NCBI RefSeq assembly: GCF_005234135.1
Contig: NZ_CP039965.1
Location: 558,001 to 622,000, forward strand
Length of the DNA: 64,000 bases
DNA from: Pseudorhodobacter turbinis
Lineage (GTDB): Bacteria > Pseudomonadota > Alphaproteobacteria > Rhodobacterales > Rhodobacteraceae
Reading direction: 5' to 3'
The notes beneath the pieces were generated by a model. That model made no database searches and had not been told where the DNA came from. It was given only the letters and a program-made list of their open reading frames with translations. Both the position numbers and the translations under genes were made by a program. Below, piece after piece: positions 26,097-36,291 of the stretch. Position 1 is the first letter of the stretch. Each line of letters begins with the position of its first letter.

Positions 26097-28400
26097 TTAG
26101 TTGAACTTGTTATCACGCGGGAAACCACGCGGGGCCATGCGACCAGCCGTGGCCCGTTTTGCGCGCCATTCGTCAAGCTCGGTCTGGTTGCGGGTCCGGC
26201 CTGCGGGGTCTTTCCAGCTTAGCCCCTCGGAAAGGGTGAAGGTCGTGGCATCCGACATCCCGCCGTCCTTGTATTTTTGCAGCCGAACACCCTTGCCCTT
26301 GGCCATTTCAGGCAGCTCATCCAGCGCAAAGACCAGCACTTTGCGGTTCTCGCCCACCACAGCGACATGATCGCCGGTCACGGGTTTGACCACCAGCGTT
26401 TTGGCATCGCCGCGCAAGCTTTGTACCTGTTTGCCCGCACGGGTCTGGGCCACCACCTCATCCGCCGGGCAGATGAAACCATCCCCTTCCGAGGAGGCGA
26501 CCAGCAGTTTGATCCCCGCATGATGGATCATCAGATCGATAATTTCCGCCTCATTGGGCAGATCGACCATCAGGCGCACAGGTTCCCCCATGCCGCGCCC
26601 CCCCGGCAGGTTGGCGCCAAGGATGGTGTAAAACCGGCCATTGCTGCCCACCAGAATGATCCGGTCGGTTGTCTCGGCGTGGAACAGGAAGCGGCCTTCG
26701 TCGCCATCTTTGAACTTGGCCTCGGTATCAAGCGAGACATGACCCTTCATCGCGCGAATCCAGCCCATCTTGGAACAGATCACCGTGATCGGCTCGCGCT
26801 CGATCATCGCCTCATAGGGCACTTCCTCGACCTCGCCCGCCTCGGCAAACATCGTGCGGCGCGCGCCTTTGGCCCATGTTTTGCCAAAGGTTTTCTGCAC
26901 ATCCTTGAGGTCTGCCCCGATGCGCTTCCATTGCAAATGCGGATCGGCCAGCAAATCCACCAGCCCGGCACGTTCCAGCATCAAGGCGTCACGTTCCGCA
27001 ATCAGCTCCATCTCTTCAAGCTTGCGCAAAGACCGCAAGCGCATGTTGAGAATGGCCTCGGTCTGAATTTCCGTCAGCGAACCCTTACCCGGGACCGGAG
27101 GGGCATAATCCTTTTCCGTCATCGCACGCGGCGGCGTAAGCGACCAATCCTGCGCCATCAGCGCACGCTTTGGGTCCGCGTCATAGCGGATGATATCGAT
27201 CACACGGTCAAGGTTCAGGAACGCGGTGATGAAACCTGCAAGCACCTCAAGCCGGTGGTCAATCTTGTCCATCCGGTGCTGGCTGCGCCGTTGTAGCACA
27301 TTGCGGCGATGGTCCAGAAACGCGCGCAGCACCTCTTTGAGACTGCACACTTTTGGGGTACGCCCGTCGATCAACGTGTTCATATTCAGGCTGAAGCGGA
27401 TCTCCAGATCGGAGTTTTTGAACAACATCCCCATCAGCATATCCGGATCGACCGTGCGGGTCTTGGGTTCAATGATCATGCGCAGATCCTCGGCGGATTC
27501 GTCGCGCACATCGCCAAAGATCGGGATCTTTTTGGTGTGGATCAGCTCTGCCAGCTTCTCGATCAGCTTGGATTTCTGAACCTGATAGGGGATTTCGGTG
27601 ACAACAATCTGCCATTGGCCACGGCCCAGATCCTCGACCTCCCATTTCGCGCGCAAACGGAATGATCCGCGGCCCGTGCGGTAGGCATCCAGAATATTCC
27701 CGCGCGGCTCCACGATCACGCCCCCCGTCGGGAAGTCGGGGCCGGGGATCAAACCCACCAGCGCGTCATCCGCGATCTCGGGATCTTTGATCATGGCTTG
27801 GCAGGCGTCGATCAGCTCATGCAGGTTATGCGGCGGAATATTGGTCGCCATACCAACCGCAATCCCCGTTGAGCCATTGGCCAACAGATGCGGAAAGGCG
27901 GCGGGCATAACCACCGGCTCTTCCAGCGTGCCGTCATAGTTGGGGCGGTAATCGACGGCGTTCTCCGTCAGGCCTTCCATCAGCTTTTCGGCAATCGCGG
28001 TCAGTCGCGCCTCGGTATAACGGCTGGCGGCAGGGTTATCGCCGTCAATGTTGCCAAAGTTGCCCTGCCCGTCGACCAACGGATAGCGCACGTTGAAATC
28101 CTGCGCCAAACGCGCCATCGCATCATAAATCGCACTATCCCCATGCGGGTGATAGTTCCCCATCACATCGCCCGAGATTTTGGCCGATTTGCGAAAGCCA
28201 CCAGTGGGCGAAAGCTTCAGCTCGCGCATCGCATACAGGATACGGCGGTGCACAGGCTTCAGACCATCGCGCGCATCGGGCAAGGCACGGTGCATGATCG
28301 TCGAAAGCGCATAGGTCAGATACCGGTCGCCGATCGCACGGCGCAGCGGTTCCGAGGTGGTCATGGGCGGTGTGTCGGGGTGATCGGGCGATTTTGTCAT
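26097..28400 (-). CDS. parC: DNA topoisomerase IV subunit A
   Basis: Cuts and reseals DNA to unlink daughter chromosomes, working with ParE. The 767-residue protein has '[18 protein letters not shown]', '[14 protein letters not shown]' and the catalytic Tyr in '[16 protein letters not shown]'. The C-terminal region is shorter and less repetitive than in GyrA, which favours ParC. The start [12 protein letters not shown] has no strong ribosome site; [10 protein letters not shown] twelve codons later is the alternative. parE is not in the window. Confidence 0.93.
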   Translation of the reverse strand: MTKSPDHPDTPPMTTSEPLRRAIGDRYLTYALSTIMHRALPDARDGLKPVHRRILYAMRELKLSPTGGFRKSAKISGDVMGNYHPHGDSAIYDAMARLAQDFNVRYPLVDGQGNFGNIDGDNPAASRYTEARLTAIAEKLMEGLTENAVDYRPNYDGTLEEPVVMPAAFPHLLANGSTGIAVGMATNIPPHNLHELIDACQAMIKDPEIADDALVGLIPGPDFPTGGVIVEPRGNILDAYRTGRGSFRLRAKWEVEDLGRGQWQIVVTEIPYQVQKSKLIEKLAELIHTKKIPIFGDVRDESAEDLRMIIEPKTRTVDPDMLMGMLFKNSDLEIRFSLNMNTLIDGRTPKVCSLKEVLRAFLDHRRNVLQRRSQHRMDKIDHRLEVLAGFITAFLNLDRVIDIIRYDADPKRALMAQDWSLTPPRAMTEKDYAPPVPGKGSLTEIQTEAILNMRLRSLRKLEEMELIAERDALMLERAGLVDLLADPHLQWKRIGADLKDVQKTFGKTWAKGARRTMFAEAGEVEEVPYEAMIEREPITVICSKMGWIRAMKGHVSLDTEAKFKDGDEGRFLFHAETTDRIILVGSNGRFYTILGANLPGGRGMGEPVRLMVDLPNEAEIIDLMIHHAGIKLLVASSEGDGFICPADEVVAQTRAGKQVQSLRGDAKTLVVKPVTGDHVAVVGENRKVLVFALDELPEMAKGKGVRLQKYKDGGMSDATTFTLSEGLSWKDPAGRTRNQTELDEWRAKRATAGRMAPRGFPRDNKFN

Positions 28401-28591
28401 GGTTAGCGGTGTAATGGCCCCGCACGAAACGGTCCAGCCGAAATCCCGCCCGTGCGGCCAAGATAACCGGTCCAAGCGTGATAACTTGTGGATAAACCGT
28501 TTCCACGTGGTTTTTGCGTGTTTTCTGACGGCCTAAAGTGCCATAGTGCAGGCATTAACAAATCGTAAAGACGCACAACGGGGTAATTGGT

Positions 28592-29107
28592 ATGTGGAAG
28601 TTGGTGGTTTTGCTGGGAGTCGGCATGTTCGTAGCCCTGATGTTGGGCGGCGAGGACAAAGGCCAACTTCGGCAAGGCCTTGTCGGGGTTGATCCCGCGA
28701 CAAGCAAAGTGCTGCGCCCGCCTCAGGTGGTGGAAACGACCCCTGTGGAAGCGGTGGCACGGGTCAATTTCACCCCCGTCACCGTACAAAAAACCCAATA
28801 TACCGGCCAGGCACCGATCACAGGCAGCTTTGTGCTGTCTTCGGTAGAGGCAGGCACCCCTACCCCTCAACCCGTTTCCTTGCAAAGCGACGCAGCCCTG
28901 CCAGTGATGTATATCAACGCCTCGGCGGTGAATGTGCGTGGCGGACCATCGACCGATTACGGCGTTGTGGGCCGCCTCACCCGCGATGAGGCCGTGGCCG
29001 TGGTTTCCCCCGCGCAAGGTGGTTGGGTGCAGATTCGCATTGAGGGCGACGGGGTGGACGGCTTTGTCGCCGCACGCCTGCTAACCAATATCGATCCGCT
29101 TGATTGA
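28592..29107 (+). CDS. SH3-domain (SH3b) protein, membrane-anchored
   Basis: A 171-residue protein with an N-terminal hydrophobic anchor (1-18), a Pro/Thr-rich linker and a bacterial SH3 domain at about 107-165: 'INASAVNVRGGPSTDYGVVG', 'GGWVQIRIEGDGVDGFVAARLL'. SH3b domains usually bind cell-wall peptides, so it probably faces the periplasm. No catalytic domain is attached. It is divergent from parC across 190 bp that show no other gene. Confidence 0.82.
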   Translation: MWKLVVLLGVGMFVALMLGGEDKGQLRQGLVGVDPATSKVLRPPQVVETTPVEAVARVNFTPVTVQKTQYTGQAPITGSFVLSSVEAGTPTPQPVSLQSDAALPVMYINASAVNVRGGPSTDYGVVGRLTRDEAVAVVSPAQGGWVQIRIEGDGVDGFVAARLLTNIDPLD

Positions 29108-29155
29108 CCTATAGCTGCCATTGACGCTAGGGCTTTACCCAAAAGGGGCCTTGGC

Positions 29156-29983
29156 ATGACACAAAAATCCATTCTTATCACCGGCTGCTCATCGGGCATC
29201 GGGCTTGATGCCGCGCAAACCCTGCATGCACGCGGCTGGCGGGTGTTTGCGACCTGCCGCGCCGAGGAGGATTGCCAGCGCTTGCGCGACGAGGGGTTGG
29301 AAAGCTTTGTGCTGGATTATGACGATGAGGCCAGCATCGCCGCCGCCGTCGATGAGACCCTGCGCCGGACCGGCGGCACGCTTGATGCGCTCTATAACAA
29401 CGGGGCCTATGCCTGCCCCGGCGCGGTAGAGGATTTGCCCCGCGATGCGATGCGCGCGATATTCGAGACCAATCTCTTTGGCTATCACGACCTGACCCGG
29501 CGGATCATCCCCGTGATGCGTGCGCAGGGACACGGGCGGATTATCAACTGTTCCTCGGTGCTTGGCTTGGTGGGCATGCGCTGGCGCGGGGCCTATGTCG
29601 CGACGAAATTCGCGCTGGAGGGATTGACGGATGTGCTGCGCATCGAGATGCGCGGAAGCGGCATCCATGTGGTAATGATCGAACCCGGCCCCATTCCCAC
29701 CAAGTTCCGCCAAAACGCGGCCGCCCAGTTCGAACATTGGGTCGATTGGAAAAACTCGGCCCACCGCGCAGACTATGAAACGGTTAGGGCGCGGTTTTAC
29801 GCCGCAACAGGCCCTGACAGGTTCGAACTGCCGCCAAGCGCTGTGACCGACAAGCTTATCCGTGCACTAGAGGCAGACCGCCCCAAAGCGCGGTATTTCG
29901 TGACCACAGCAACCTATCTGATGGACATCGCACGACGCATCTTGCCAAATGCCGCCCTCGATTGGTTGATCGCAAAAGGCTGA
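29156..29983 (+). CDS. Short-chain dehydrogenase/reductase
   Basis: NAD(P)-dependent oxidoreductase of 275 residues with the classical SDR marks: 'LITGCSSGIGLDAA' (TGxxxGIG, residues 8-15), 'NNGAYACPG' and the active-site 'YVATKFALEGL' (YxxxK) preceded by 'INCSSVLG'. 'MIEPGPIPTKFRQN' follows as in the SDR family. Substrate unknown. It is 48 bp downstream of the SH3 gene and could share its transcript. Confidence 0.9.
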   Translation: MTQKSILITGCSSGIGLDAAQTLHARGWRVFATCRAEEDCQRLRDEGLESFVLDYDDEASIAAAVDETLRRTGGTLDALYNNGAYACPGAVEDLPRDAMRAIFETNLFGYHDLTRRIIPVMRAQGHGRIINCSSVLGLVGMRWRGAYVATKFALEGLTDVLRIEMRGSGIHVVMIEPGPIPTKFRQNAAAQFEHWVDWKNSAHRADYETVRARFYAATGPDRFELPPSAVTDKLIRALEADRPKARYFVTTATYLMDIARRILPNAALDWLIAKG

Positions 29984-30056
29984 GCCGATGTTTTGGGTTC
30001 GCTTTTCCCCGCGTTGCGCTTACATCAGGATCAAAGCTGCAAAAAGGAGACCCTGA

Positions 30057-30263
30057 ATGCTGAACGATCCGCTTTTTATCATTGCCGCTATTGCCTGCCT
30101 GACCGTTGTGGCCATCTTGATTTTGGGCATCGGCACATTTGGCAAAGGCGGTGAGGGGTCTGCGAAACGCTCAAACAAGCTGATGCGTTACCGCATTTAC
30201 GCGCAGGCGGTTGCGGTTGCCCTGATATTGCTGTTTGTCTTTATGCGCAGAATGGGGGGCTGA
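30057..30263 (+). CDS. Twin-transmembrane HIG1-domain-like protein
   Basis: A 68-residue protein with two hydrophobic segments (about 5-29 and 48-63) joined by the basic loop 'GGEGSAKRSNKLMRYRI'. The 'SNKLMRYRIYAQ' part fits HIG1-domain proteins, which in mitochondria and alphaproteobacteria associate with cytochrome oxidase. AAGGAGA precedes the ATG. It is followed after two bases by the cobalamin adenosyltransferase gene, an order often seen in this group. Confidence 0.85.
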   Translation: MLNDPLFIIAAIACLTVVAILILGIGTFGKGGEGSAKRSNKLMRYRIYAQAVAVALILLFVFMRRMGG

Positions 30264-30265
30264 AC

Positions 30266-30838
30266 ATGGTTGTACTGTCAAAGATCTACACCAAGACCGG
30301 CGACAAGGGCGAAACAGCCCTTGGAAATGGCGACCGCGTGGCCAAGCACAGCCTGCGTGTGTCCAGCTATGGCACCGTGGATGAGGCCAACGCCACCATT
30401 GGCCTTGCGCGAATGCATGCGACCGGCACTGTCGATGAGGCGCTTGCCCGTATTTCCAACGACATGTTCGATCTGGGGGCCGATCTTTGCACCCCCGACC
30501 GCGATAAAGATGCCGAGGCGCCCTACCCCCGCCTTCGCATTGTCGACGCGCAGGTTGACCGGCTCGAATCCGAGATCGACGAGATGAACACCAAGCTAAC
30601 ACCTTTGCGCAGCTTTATCCTGCCCGGGGGCACCGCGCTTGCCGCCCATCTGCACCTGTGCCGCACCGTATGCCGCCGCGCCGAACGGATGACCGTGGAA
30701 CTGGCCGCCGAAGAGGATGTGAACCCTGCCGCCGTCAAATACCTCAACCGCTTGTCGGACTGGTTTTTTGTGGCAGGCCGGATCGCCAATAACGACGGTG
30801 AGGATGATGTGCTTTGGGTGCCGGGCCTGACGCGCTGA
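30266..30838 (+). CDS. pduO: Cob(I)alamin adenosyltransferase, PduO type
   Basis: Makes adenosylcobalamin from cob(I)alamin and ATP. The 190-residue protein has the PduO ATP site 'YTKTGDKGETALGNGDRV' near the N terminus and 'RSFILPGGTALAAHLHLCR' followed by 'TVCRRAERM', the cobalamin-facing helix. It is the trimeric PduO form, not the CobA form. Adenosylcobalamin would be needed for ethylmalonyl- and methylmalonyl-CoA mutases, which fits the mcd gene at 41-43 kb. It follows the HIG1-type gene by two bases. Confidence 0.93.
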   Translation: MVVLSKIYTKTGDKGETALGNGDRVAKHSLRVSSYGTVDEANATIGLARMHATGTVDEALARISNDMFDLGADLCTPDRDKDAEAPYPRLRIVDAQVDRLESEIDEMNTKLTPLRSFILPGGTALAAHLHLCRTVCRRAERMTVELAAEEDVNPAAVKYLNRLSDWFFVAGRIANNDGEDDVLWVPGLTR

Positions 30839-30940
30839 CCGGGAATGTTACGAATCCTATCCGCTTTAACGGGGATCTGGTATCTACCGCCCCATTTTCA
30901 AGCCTAAAAACGTAAGAATGTTGTCGCTAACATGGCGCTT

Positions 30941-30970
30941 TTGGACTGTTTATTCCCTACGCAAGATTAT
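30941..30970 (+). promoter_or_regulatory. Possible sigma-70-type promoter of etfBA
   Basis: TTGGAC (30941-30946) and GATTAT (30965-30970), 18 bases apart, lie about 60 bases before etfB in an otherwise unassigned 192-bp gap. A small GGGGC/GCCCC hairpin follows just before the ribosome site AAGGAG. Recognised by eye only. Confidence 0.4.
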
Positions 30971-31030
30971 ATCAAAGCGATGAGCGTTTAAGGGGCCTTC
31001 TGCCCCACCCCAAACCAAGGAGTCCGCGCA

Positions 31031-31792
31031 ATGAAGGTTCTTGTACCTGTCAAACGTGTGATCGACTATAACGTGAAAGTCCGCGTCAAAGCGGATGGCA
31101 GCGGTGTTGATCTTGCCAACGTTAAAATGTCGATGAACCCGTTTGACGAAATTGCCGTCGAACAGGCTATTCGCCTCAAAGAGGCCGGCAGCGTTGAAGA
31201 AGTCGTGGTTGTTTCCATCGGCGTCAAACAGTCGCAAGAAACCCTGCGTACCGCTTTGGCCATGGGGGCCGACCGGGCGATTTTGATCATCGCCGCCGAT
31301 GACGTGCACAACGACATTGAACCGCTGGCCGTTGCCAAGCTGCTCAAGGCTGTGGTGGACGCGGAAGCACCGGGGTTGGTGATCTGCGGCAAGCAGGCGA
31401 TCGACAATGACATGAACGCGACGGGGCAAATGCTCTCGGCACTTCTGGGCTGGTCGCAGGCGACATTCGCGTCGGAGCTGGCGATTGAAGGCGACAAGGC
31501 CGTAGTCACCCGCGAAGTGGATGGCGGTTTGCAAACCATCAAGGTGAACATGCCAACGGTCGTGACGGTCGATTTGCGCCTGAACGAGCCGCGCTATGCC
31601 TCGTTGCCCAACATCATGAAGGCCAAGAAAAAGCCTTTGGAAGAAAAGACCGCCGCCGATTACGGCGTCGACGTGACCCCGCGCCTGACGGTGATCAAAA
31701 CCGCAGAACCGGCAGGCCGCAAAGCGGGGATCAAAGTCGGCTCGGTTGATGAGCTGATTGCAAAACTCAAAGACGAAGCGGGGGTTATCTGA
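31031..31792 (+). CDS. etfB: Electron transfer flavoprotein beta subunit
   Basis: Small subunit of the ETF heterodimer, which accepts electrons from acyl-CoA dehydrogenases and hands them to ETF-quinone oxidoreductase. It is 253 residues, beginning [17 protein letters not shown], with '[19 protein letters not shown]', '[16 protein letters not shown]' and '[13 protein letters not shown]' (the recognition loop). AAGGAG precedes the start. Its stop shares a base with the etfA start (TGATG). It would serve the methylsuccinyl-CoA dehydrogenase encoded at 41-43 kb among others. Confidence 0.97.
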   Translation: MKVLVPVKRVIDYNVKVRVKADGSGVDLANVKMSMNPFDEIAVEQAIRLKEAGSVEEVVVVSIGVKQSQETLRTALAMGADRAILIIAADDVHNDIEPLAVAKLLKAVVDAEAPGLVICGKQAIDNDMNATGQMLSALLGWSQATFASELAIEGDKAVVTREVDGGLQTIKVNMPTVVTVDLRLNEPRYASLPNIMKAKKKPLEEKTAADYGVDVTPRLTVIKTAEPAGRKAGIKVGSVDELIAKLKDEAGVI

Positions 31793-32718
31793 TGGCTGTT
31801 CTTCTTTTGGGTGAAGTCACCAATGGCACATTGAACCTCGACGCGACTGCCAAGGCAGTTATGGCGGCGAAACCTTTGGGCGATGTCGTTGTGCTATGTG
31901 CCGGCGCCTCTGCGGCAGATGCAGCGGCAGAAGCGGCGAAAATCTCTGGCGTGTCCAAGGTGCTTTGCGCCGAGGATGCAAGCCTTGGCCACCGCTTGGC
32001 AGAGCCTACAGCCGCGCTGATCGTTGGTCTGGCCAAGGATTACAGCCACGTGATTGCGCCCGCGACAACGGATGCGAAAAACGTGCTGCCACGCGTCGCG
32101 GCCTTGCTGGATGTTATGGTGATCTCGGATGTAACCGCGATTATCGACGCCGACACGTTTGAACGCCCGATCTATGCCGGTAACGCGATGCAAACGCTGA
32201 AATCCAGCGATGCAATCAAAGTGGCCTCGATCCGGACGGCAAGCTTTGATCTGGCAGAAATGGGTGGCGCTGCCCCTGTGGAAACCATTGGTGCTGCTGC
32301 CGATCCGGCGCTGTCGTCTTGGGTTGAAGACAAGGTTGCGAAGTCAGACCGTCCAGAGCTGACCAGCGCTGGGATCGTGGTCTCGGGTGGTCGTGGTGTC
32401 GGCTCCGAAGACGATTTTGCCTTGATCGAAAAGCTGGCAGACAAGCTGGGCGCGGCTGTTGGCGCATCCCGTGCGGCCGTTGACAGCGGCTATGCCCCGA
32501 ACGATTGGCAGGTTGGTCAAACCGGTAAGGTTGTCGCCCCGGATCTCTATATCGCTGTTGGGATTTCGGGCGCTATCCAGCATCTTGCCGGCATGAAAGA
32601 CAGTAAGGTGATCGTCGCCATCAACAAAGATGAAGAAGCGCCGATCTTCCAGGTGGCCGATTACGGGCTGGTTGCCGACCTGTTCACGGCTGTACCGGAA
32701 CTGATCGAAAAGCTGTAA
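31792..32718 (+). CDS. etfA: Electron transfer flavoprotein alpha subunit
   Basis: FAD-carrying subunit of ETF, 308 residues. The C-terminal FAD domain has '[20 protein letters not shown]', '[19 protein letters not shown]' and '[18 protein letters not shown]', all canonical. The start overlaps the end of etfB by one base. A strong terminator follows, so etfBA is a two-gene unit. Confidence 0.97.
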   Translation: MAVLLLGEVTNGTLNLDATAKAVMAAKPLGDVVVLCAGASAADAAAEAAKISGVSKVLCAEDASLGHRLAEPTAALIVGLAKDYSHVIAPATTDAKNVLPRVAALLDVMVISDVTAIIDADTFERPIYAGNAMQTLKSSDAIKVASIRTASFDLAEMGGAAPVETIGAAADPALSSWVEDKVAKSDRPELTSAGIVVSGGRGVGSEDDFALIEKLADKLGAAVGASRAAVDSGYAPNDWQVGQTGKVVAPDLYIAVGISGAIQHLAGMKDSKVIVAINKDEEAPIFQVADYGLVADLFTAVPELIEKL

Positions 32719-32735
32719 CCTGTTATTCAAATGCC

Positions 32736-32766
32736 AAAAGGGGCGCCCGCTTTGGGCGCCCCTTTT
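32736..32766. terminator. Bidirectional terminator after etfA
   Basis: Arms AAAAGGGGCGCCC (32736-32748) and GGGCGCCCCTTTT (32754-32766) form a 13-bp stem with loop GCTTT and a T run on both strands. It lies between the convergent etfA and DUF6473 genes and can end both transcripts. Confidence 0.92.
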
Positions 32767-32781
32767 GCGTTCTACTTGGGC

Positions 32782-33615
32782 TTACGCGGCAAGCAGTTGA
32801 TTGATTCCCTCACTCAAGGCATCCGCAACCTCTTTATGCGCCAAGGGGCCGGGGACACCTTCGGCGGCGTGCCGCTCCAACCCTGAGAATACCATATTTT
32901 CGACCCCCTCATGATTCGCGTCATCACTGGTGACCACCTCCATATAGGCGCTGGCATGCTGGCGCACCTGATTGACCATCCCTGCATGAACCAAAACAGG
33001 ATCAGCATAGGGATTTGCGTCGGCACGCGGTGAACATGGCGCATGATGCGACATCCACAAAAGCAATGTCTTTCCCTGGATGCTACGGAGCAACTGGATC
33101 ATGCGTTCCACCCAGACAGCCTGCAATTGTGCAGCAACAGCCACAAAACGATGCGGCGAGACCTGAAACAATGTTTGCAACATATGCCGCGTAAAGTGGA
33201 ACTCCGTGAAATCGACGTCGCGGTACATATTCTGAAGGCTTGGATTCGCCCGTAAAAAGCGGTCGTTCCGACGCGGGTGAACCGCATAGAAAGGATTGCT
33301 GAGGTTCGCGGCACCCACGACCTGCACGATTGTCAGCGCCGCCCCCGAGGTAATATCCAGCACTTCTGGATCTTTCAGGAAGACATCCGGCCCGGCATTC
33401 ATGCAGCCAAGGTTAACCACTGGCATGCCAGACCCTGCCGACAACAGATTCGGAAAGGGTTCCTCTACGAACTTCCCATAAGTTTCCGTACCGCCCAACG
33501 TGACATAATAAGGCCGTACAAGATCATGCTTTGGTCCCCGGAAAGTAAGTTTTGATGTACCATATCGGCACGTTTGATAGTCGAGCGTAACATCGCTCGG
33601 ATACACATAGGCCAT
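32782..33615 (-). CDS. DUF6473-family protein, unknown
   Basis: A 277-residue protein beginning MAYVYPSDVTLDYQTCRYG, with 'KLTFRGPKHDL', 'LGGTETYGKFVEEPFPNLL', 'VVNLGCMNAGPDVFLKDP' and 'LLLWMSHHAPCSP'. The GGTET and 'GCMNAGPD' stretches resemble nucleotide-sugar or SGNH-type capsule-linked proteins in layout, and I recall the family as DUF6473 of Rhodobacterales; function unknown. It has no signal peptide or membrane segment. A start four codons upstream (33627) is possible. It is divergent from hbd across about 190 bp that hold their promoters but nothing else visible. Confidence 0.8.
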   Translation of the reverse strand: MAYVYPSDVTLDYQTCRYGTSKLTFRGPKHDLVRPYYVTLGGTETYGKFVEEPFPNLLSAGSGMPVVNLGCMNAGPDVFLKDPEVLDITSGAALTIVQVVGAANLSNPFYAVHPRRNDRFLRANPSLQNMYRDVDFTEFHFTRHMLQTLFQVSPHRFVAVAAQLQAVWVERMIQLLRSIQGKTLLLWMSHHAPCSPRADANPYADPVLVHAGMVNQVRQHASAYMEVVTSDDANHEGVENMVFSGLERHAAEGVPGPLAHKEVADALSEGINQLLAA

Positions 33616-33802
33616 TTCACCCACCATTTAATTTCAACACCCAACTCCGAGATTGACGCAGAGTCCTTTAAAAATGGCTAAATCCTGAATTTGTCACGAA
33701 TTCTTAGGATTATCACGGAATCTGCATCTTTCAGACACACGGCCTTGCACGCCCCCCCGCACCGGGCATATGCTCCGCTTTGACAGGATGCAGGAGAGCG
33801 GG

Positions 33803-34681
33803 ATGTTGGAGATCAAGTCAGTCGGGATCGTCGGTGCAGGACAGATGGGCAACGGAATTGCGCATGTTTTTGCGCTTGCGGGGTATGACGTTACCCTCAC
33901 CGATATTAGTCAGGACAGCTTGGATAAGGCCGTGGCGCTCATCGACCGTAACCTTGAGCGGCAGGTGTCACGCGGAAAAACCTCTGCCGAGGATAAAGCC
34001 GCAGCGATGGCGCGCATTAAAACCACGCTCAATCTCATCGAGATCGGCCCCTCTGACCTGATTATCGAGGCCGCGACAGAGCGCGAAACCGTGAAACAGG
34101 CGATCTTCGACGACCTGCTGCCGCACCTGAAGCCACATACGATTCTGACCTCCAACACCTCATCCATTTCGATCACGCGATTGGCGAGCCGCACCGACCG
34201 GCCGGAAAAATTCATGGGCTTTCACTTCATGAACCCCGTTCCGATCATGCAGTTGGTGGAGTTGATTCGCGGCATTGCGACAGATCGCGAAACCTATGAC
34301 ACGCTGATGGCGGTGGTCGAACGGCTTGGCAAAACTGCGGCAAGTGCCGAAGATTTTCCCGCCTTTATCGTTAACCGGATCCTGATGCCGATGATCAATG
34401 AGGCGGTTTATACGCTGTATGAGGGTGTAGGTTCGGTCAAATCCATTGATGAATCGCTAAAGCTTGGTGCGAATCATCCAATGGGGCCGCTGGAGTTGGC
34501 AGATTTTATCGGGCTCGACACCTGTCTCGCGATCATGAACGTGCTGCATGATGGCTTGGCAGACACCAAATACCGCCCCTGCCCTTTGCTGACCAAATAT
34601 GTTGAAGCTGGCTGGCTGGGTCGCAAAACCAAGCGCGGATTTTATGATTACCGTGGTGAAACGCCCGTTCCAACACGGTAA
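33803..34681 (+). CDS. hbd: 3-hydroxybutyryl-CoA dehydrogenase
   Basis: NAD(P)-dependent oxidation of 3-hydroxybutyryl-CoA to acetoacetyl-CoA or the reverse, in butyrate, polyhydroxybutyrate and ethylmalonyl-CoA metabolism. The 292-residue protein has the Rossmann motif 'VGIVGAGQMGNGIAHVFA', the catalytic region 'SSISITRLAS', 'FMGFHFMNPVPIMQLVELIR' and 'FIVNRILMPMINEA'. MLEIKSVG is the start, with GGAG eight bases upstream. It ends 19 bp before the convergent ptsH. Confidence 0.95.
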   Translation: MLEIKSVGIVGAGQMGNGIAHVFALAGYDVTLTDISQDSLDKAVALIDRNLERQVSRGKTSAEDKAAAMARIKTTLNLIEIGPSDLIIEAATERETVKQAIFDDLLPHLKPHTILTSNTSSISITRLASRTDRPEKFMGFHFMNPVPIMQLVELIRGIATDRETYDTLMAVVERLGKTAASAEDFPAFIVNRILMPMINEAVYTLYEGVGSVKSIDESLKLGANHPMGPLELADFIGLDTCLAIMNVLHDGLADTKYRPCPLLTKYVEAGWLGRKTKRGFYDYRGETPVPTR

Positions 34682-34700
34682 CATGCGGCGAATATAGACC

Positions 34701-34970
34701 CTAGAAATCTTCGCCAAAGAGATTTTTGACCAGAGCATCAAGCGCTTCCATCAAGACTTCGGCCTGCGGGCCGGAGGTTTTGACAGAAATGCTGGTGCCA
34801 CGCGAGGCCGCAAGCATCAGCAGGCCCATGATCGAGTCGCCCGAAACGCTCATCCCGTCTTTGGAAACTTCTGCGGTGGCATCAAACTCTTCTACCACTT
34901 CGACAAATTTGGCCGAGGCGCGGGCATGAAGCCCTTTTACGTTTTCAATATGCAAAATACGCTCGCTCAT
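34701..34970 (-). CDS. ptsH: Phosphocarrier protein HPr
   Basis: An 89-residue HPr. His15 in 'GLHARASAKF' is the phosphotransfer residue. Ser46 in 'GDSIMGLLML' is present, the site HprK phosphorylates. With no sugar permease nearby, this is a regulatory PTS as in other alphaproteobacteria. The ATG overlaps the preceding EIIA stop as ATGA, with GGAG seven bases upstream. It is the last gene of chvI-chvG-hprK-rapZ-manX-ptsH. Confidence 0.96.
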   Translation of the reverse strand: MSERILHIENVKGLHARASAKFVEVVEEFDATAEVSKDGMSVSGDSIMGLLMLAASRGTSISVKTSGPQAEVLMEALDALVKNLFGEDF

Positions 34971-35371
34971 GGGAGGTCTCCTTCTTCGCCCAGATCGAGG
35001 CTGTTAATATATTTTCGGCCAGCATCCAGCGCCAAAGTCACGGCGTCTTGCACCGCAAGGTGGCGCGATTTTGTCAGTTTTATCAGCATTGGCAGGTTTG
35101 CCCCATACAGGATCCGCCGACCGCGCCCAATACAAGCCATGAGCGACAGGTTAGAGGGGGACCCACCGAACATATCGGTGACAACCACCACCCCGTCATC
35201 GCGGTCCACAGAATTGGCAGCATCACAGATTTCAGTCTGCTTCTGCGCCCGGTCGTGATCTTCCTCGATCGAGACCGCAATCATATCTTTTTGTTTTCCC
35301 ACAACATGTTGCACTGCAGAAAGATACTCGCGTGCAAGCCCGCCATGGGCAACAATAACAATCCCAATCAC
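34967..35371 (-). CDS. manX: PTS EIIA component, mannose (EIIA-Man) type
   Basis: A 134-residue single-domain EIIA protein: 'IGIVIVAHGGLAREYL' with His9 as phosphoacceptor, 'VVTDMFGGSPSNLSLMA' and 'GANLPMLIKL'. No EIIB/C/D domains are attached or nearby, so it serves regulation rather than sugar uptake. The start is a GTG seven bases after the rapZ stop; it gives the normal N terminus. Its stop overlaps ptsH. Confidence 0.92.
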   Translation of the reverse strand: MIGIVIVAHGGLAREYLSAVQHVVGKQKDMIAVSIEEDHDRAQKQTEICDAANSVDRDDGVVVVTDMFGGSPSNLSLMACIGRGRRILYGANLPMLIKLTKSRHLAVQDAVTLALDAGRKYINSLDLGEEGDLP

Positions 35372-35378
35372 TCTTTGA

Positions 35379-36263
35379 TCACCCTGTCCCGTTTGCGGGC
35401 AGCACTGCGGCCCGTCGCTCAAGCTCCCGATGCCGTTTTGCCACCGGCCAGCCTGCTTGTGCAAGCTTTGATGCGATCAGTTCCGCCACGGCAACGGATC
35501 TGTGTTGCCCCCCGGTACAGCCAAACCCGATGGCCAGATGTGCTTTACCCTCATCCAGCTGGGCAGGCATCAGGAACAGAACCAGATCGTTAACCTTTTT
35601 AATGAATTCAGAAAAACGCGGATCATCCGCGATATAGTCAACTACCGCAGAATCGCGCCCGTCCATATCGCGAAGCTCCGCCACCCAATGCGGATTGCGA
35701 AGGAAGCGGCAGTCAAAAATCATATCCACGCCGCGCGGCACGCCCCGCTTATAGGAAAAAGACTGAATAGAAACGGCCAGTCCCGGCACCTCCGACTGGC
35801 CGAACCAGCGCCCGATTTCAGCCCGCAGATCATGCGGTGACATCTCTGTCGTTTCGATCAGATGATCCGCACGAACACGGACGGGCGCCAAAAGATCCAC
35901 CTCCCGAGAGATACCGATCAAGGGCGTGCTATCCGGGGCCAATGGATGACGCCGCCTGGTCTGGGCAAAGCGACGGATCAGTTCGTCCGGCGCGCAATCG
36001 AGATAGATAACGCTGAGTGAAACGCGTGGATCAACCGTCAATTTGTCAATCAAAGCAATCAAAGCGGCTGCATTGAATTCCCGGTTACGCGCATCCAACC
36101 CCAACGCCAAGGGCCGTCCTTGGCTATCGCCACCAATCAAGCGCGGCACAAGGCTGAGCGGCAGATTATCAATCGCCTCGTAGCCCATGTCCTCTAGCGC
36201 GTTAACCGCTGTGGTACGGCCCGCCCCTGACGGCCCAGTCACAAGGACAATACGATGTTCCAT
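35379..36263 (-). CDS. rapZ: RNase adapter/nucleotide-binding protein RapZ
   Basis: P-loop protein of 294 residues in the RapZ/YvcJ family, which in enterobacteria controls GlmS through small RNAs and is linked to the PTS. The Walker A is 'GPSGAGRTT' (10-18); the usual Lys is Arg, a variation I recall from other Rhodobacteraceae. Family marks are '[16 protein letters not shown]', '[20 protein letters not shown]' and '[17 protein letters not shown]', the conserved Cys-Gly-Gly-His segment. The start MEHRIVLV gives the standard N terminus. Confidence 0.94.
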   Translation of the reverse strand: MEHRIVLVTGPSGAGRTTAVNALEDMGYEAIDNLPLSLVPRLIGGDSQGRPLALGLDARNREFNAAALIALIDKLTVDPRVSLSVIYLDCAPDELIRRFAQTRRRHPLAPDSTPLIGISREVDLLAPVRVRADHLIETTEMSPHDLRAEIGRWFGQSEVPGLAVSIQSFSYKRGVPRGVDMIFDCRFLRNPHWVAELRDMDGRDSAVVDYIADDPRFSEFIKKVNDLVLFLMPAQLDEGKAHLAIGFGCTGGQHRSVAVAELIASKLAQAGWPVAKRHRELERRAAVLPANGTG

Positions 36264-36291
36264 AGCCCACACTCGCCCGCTTAGTTCCGCA

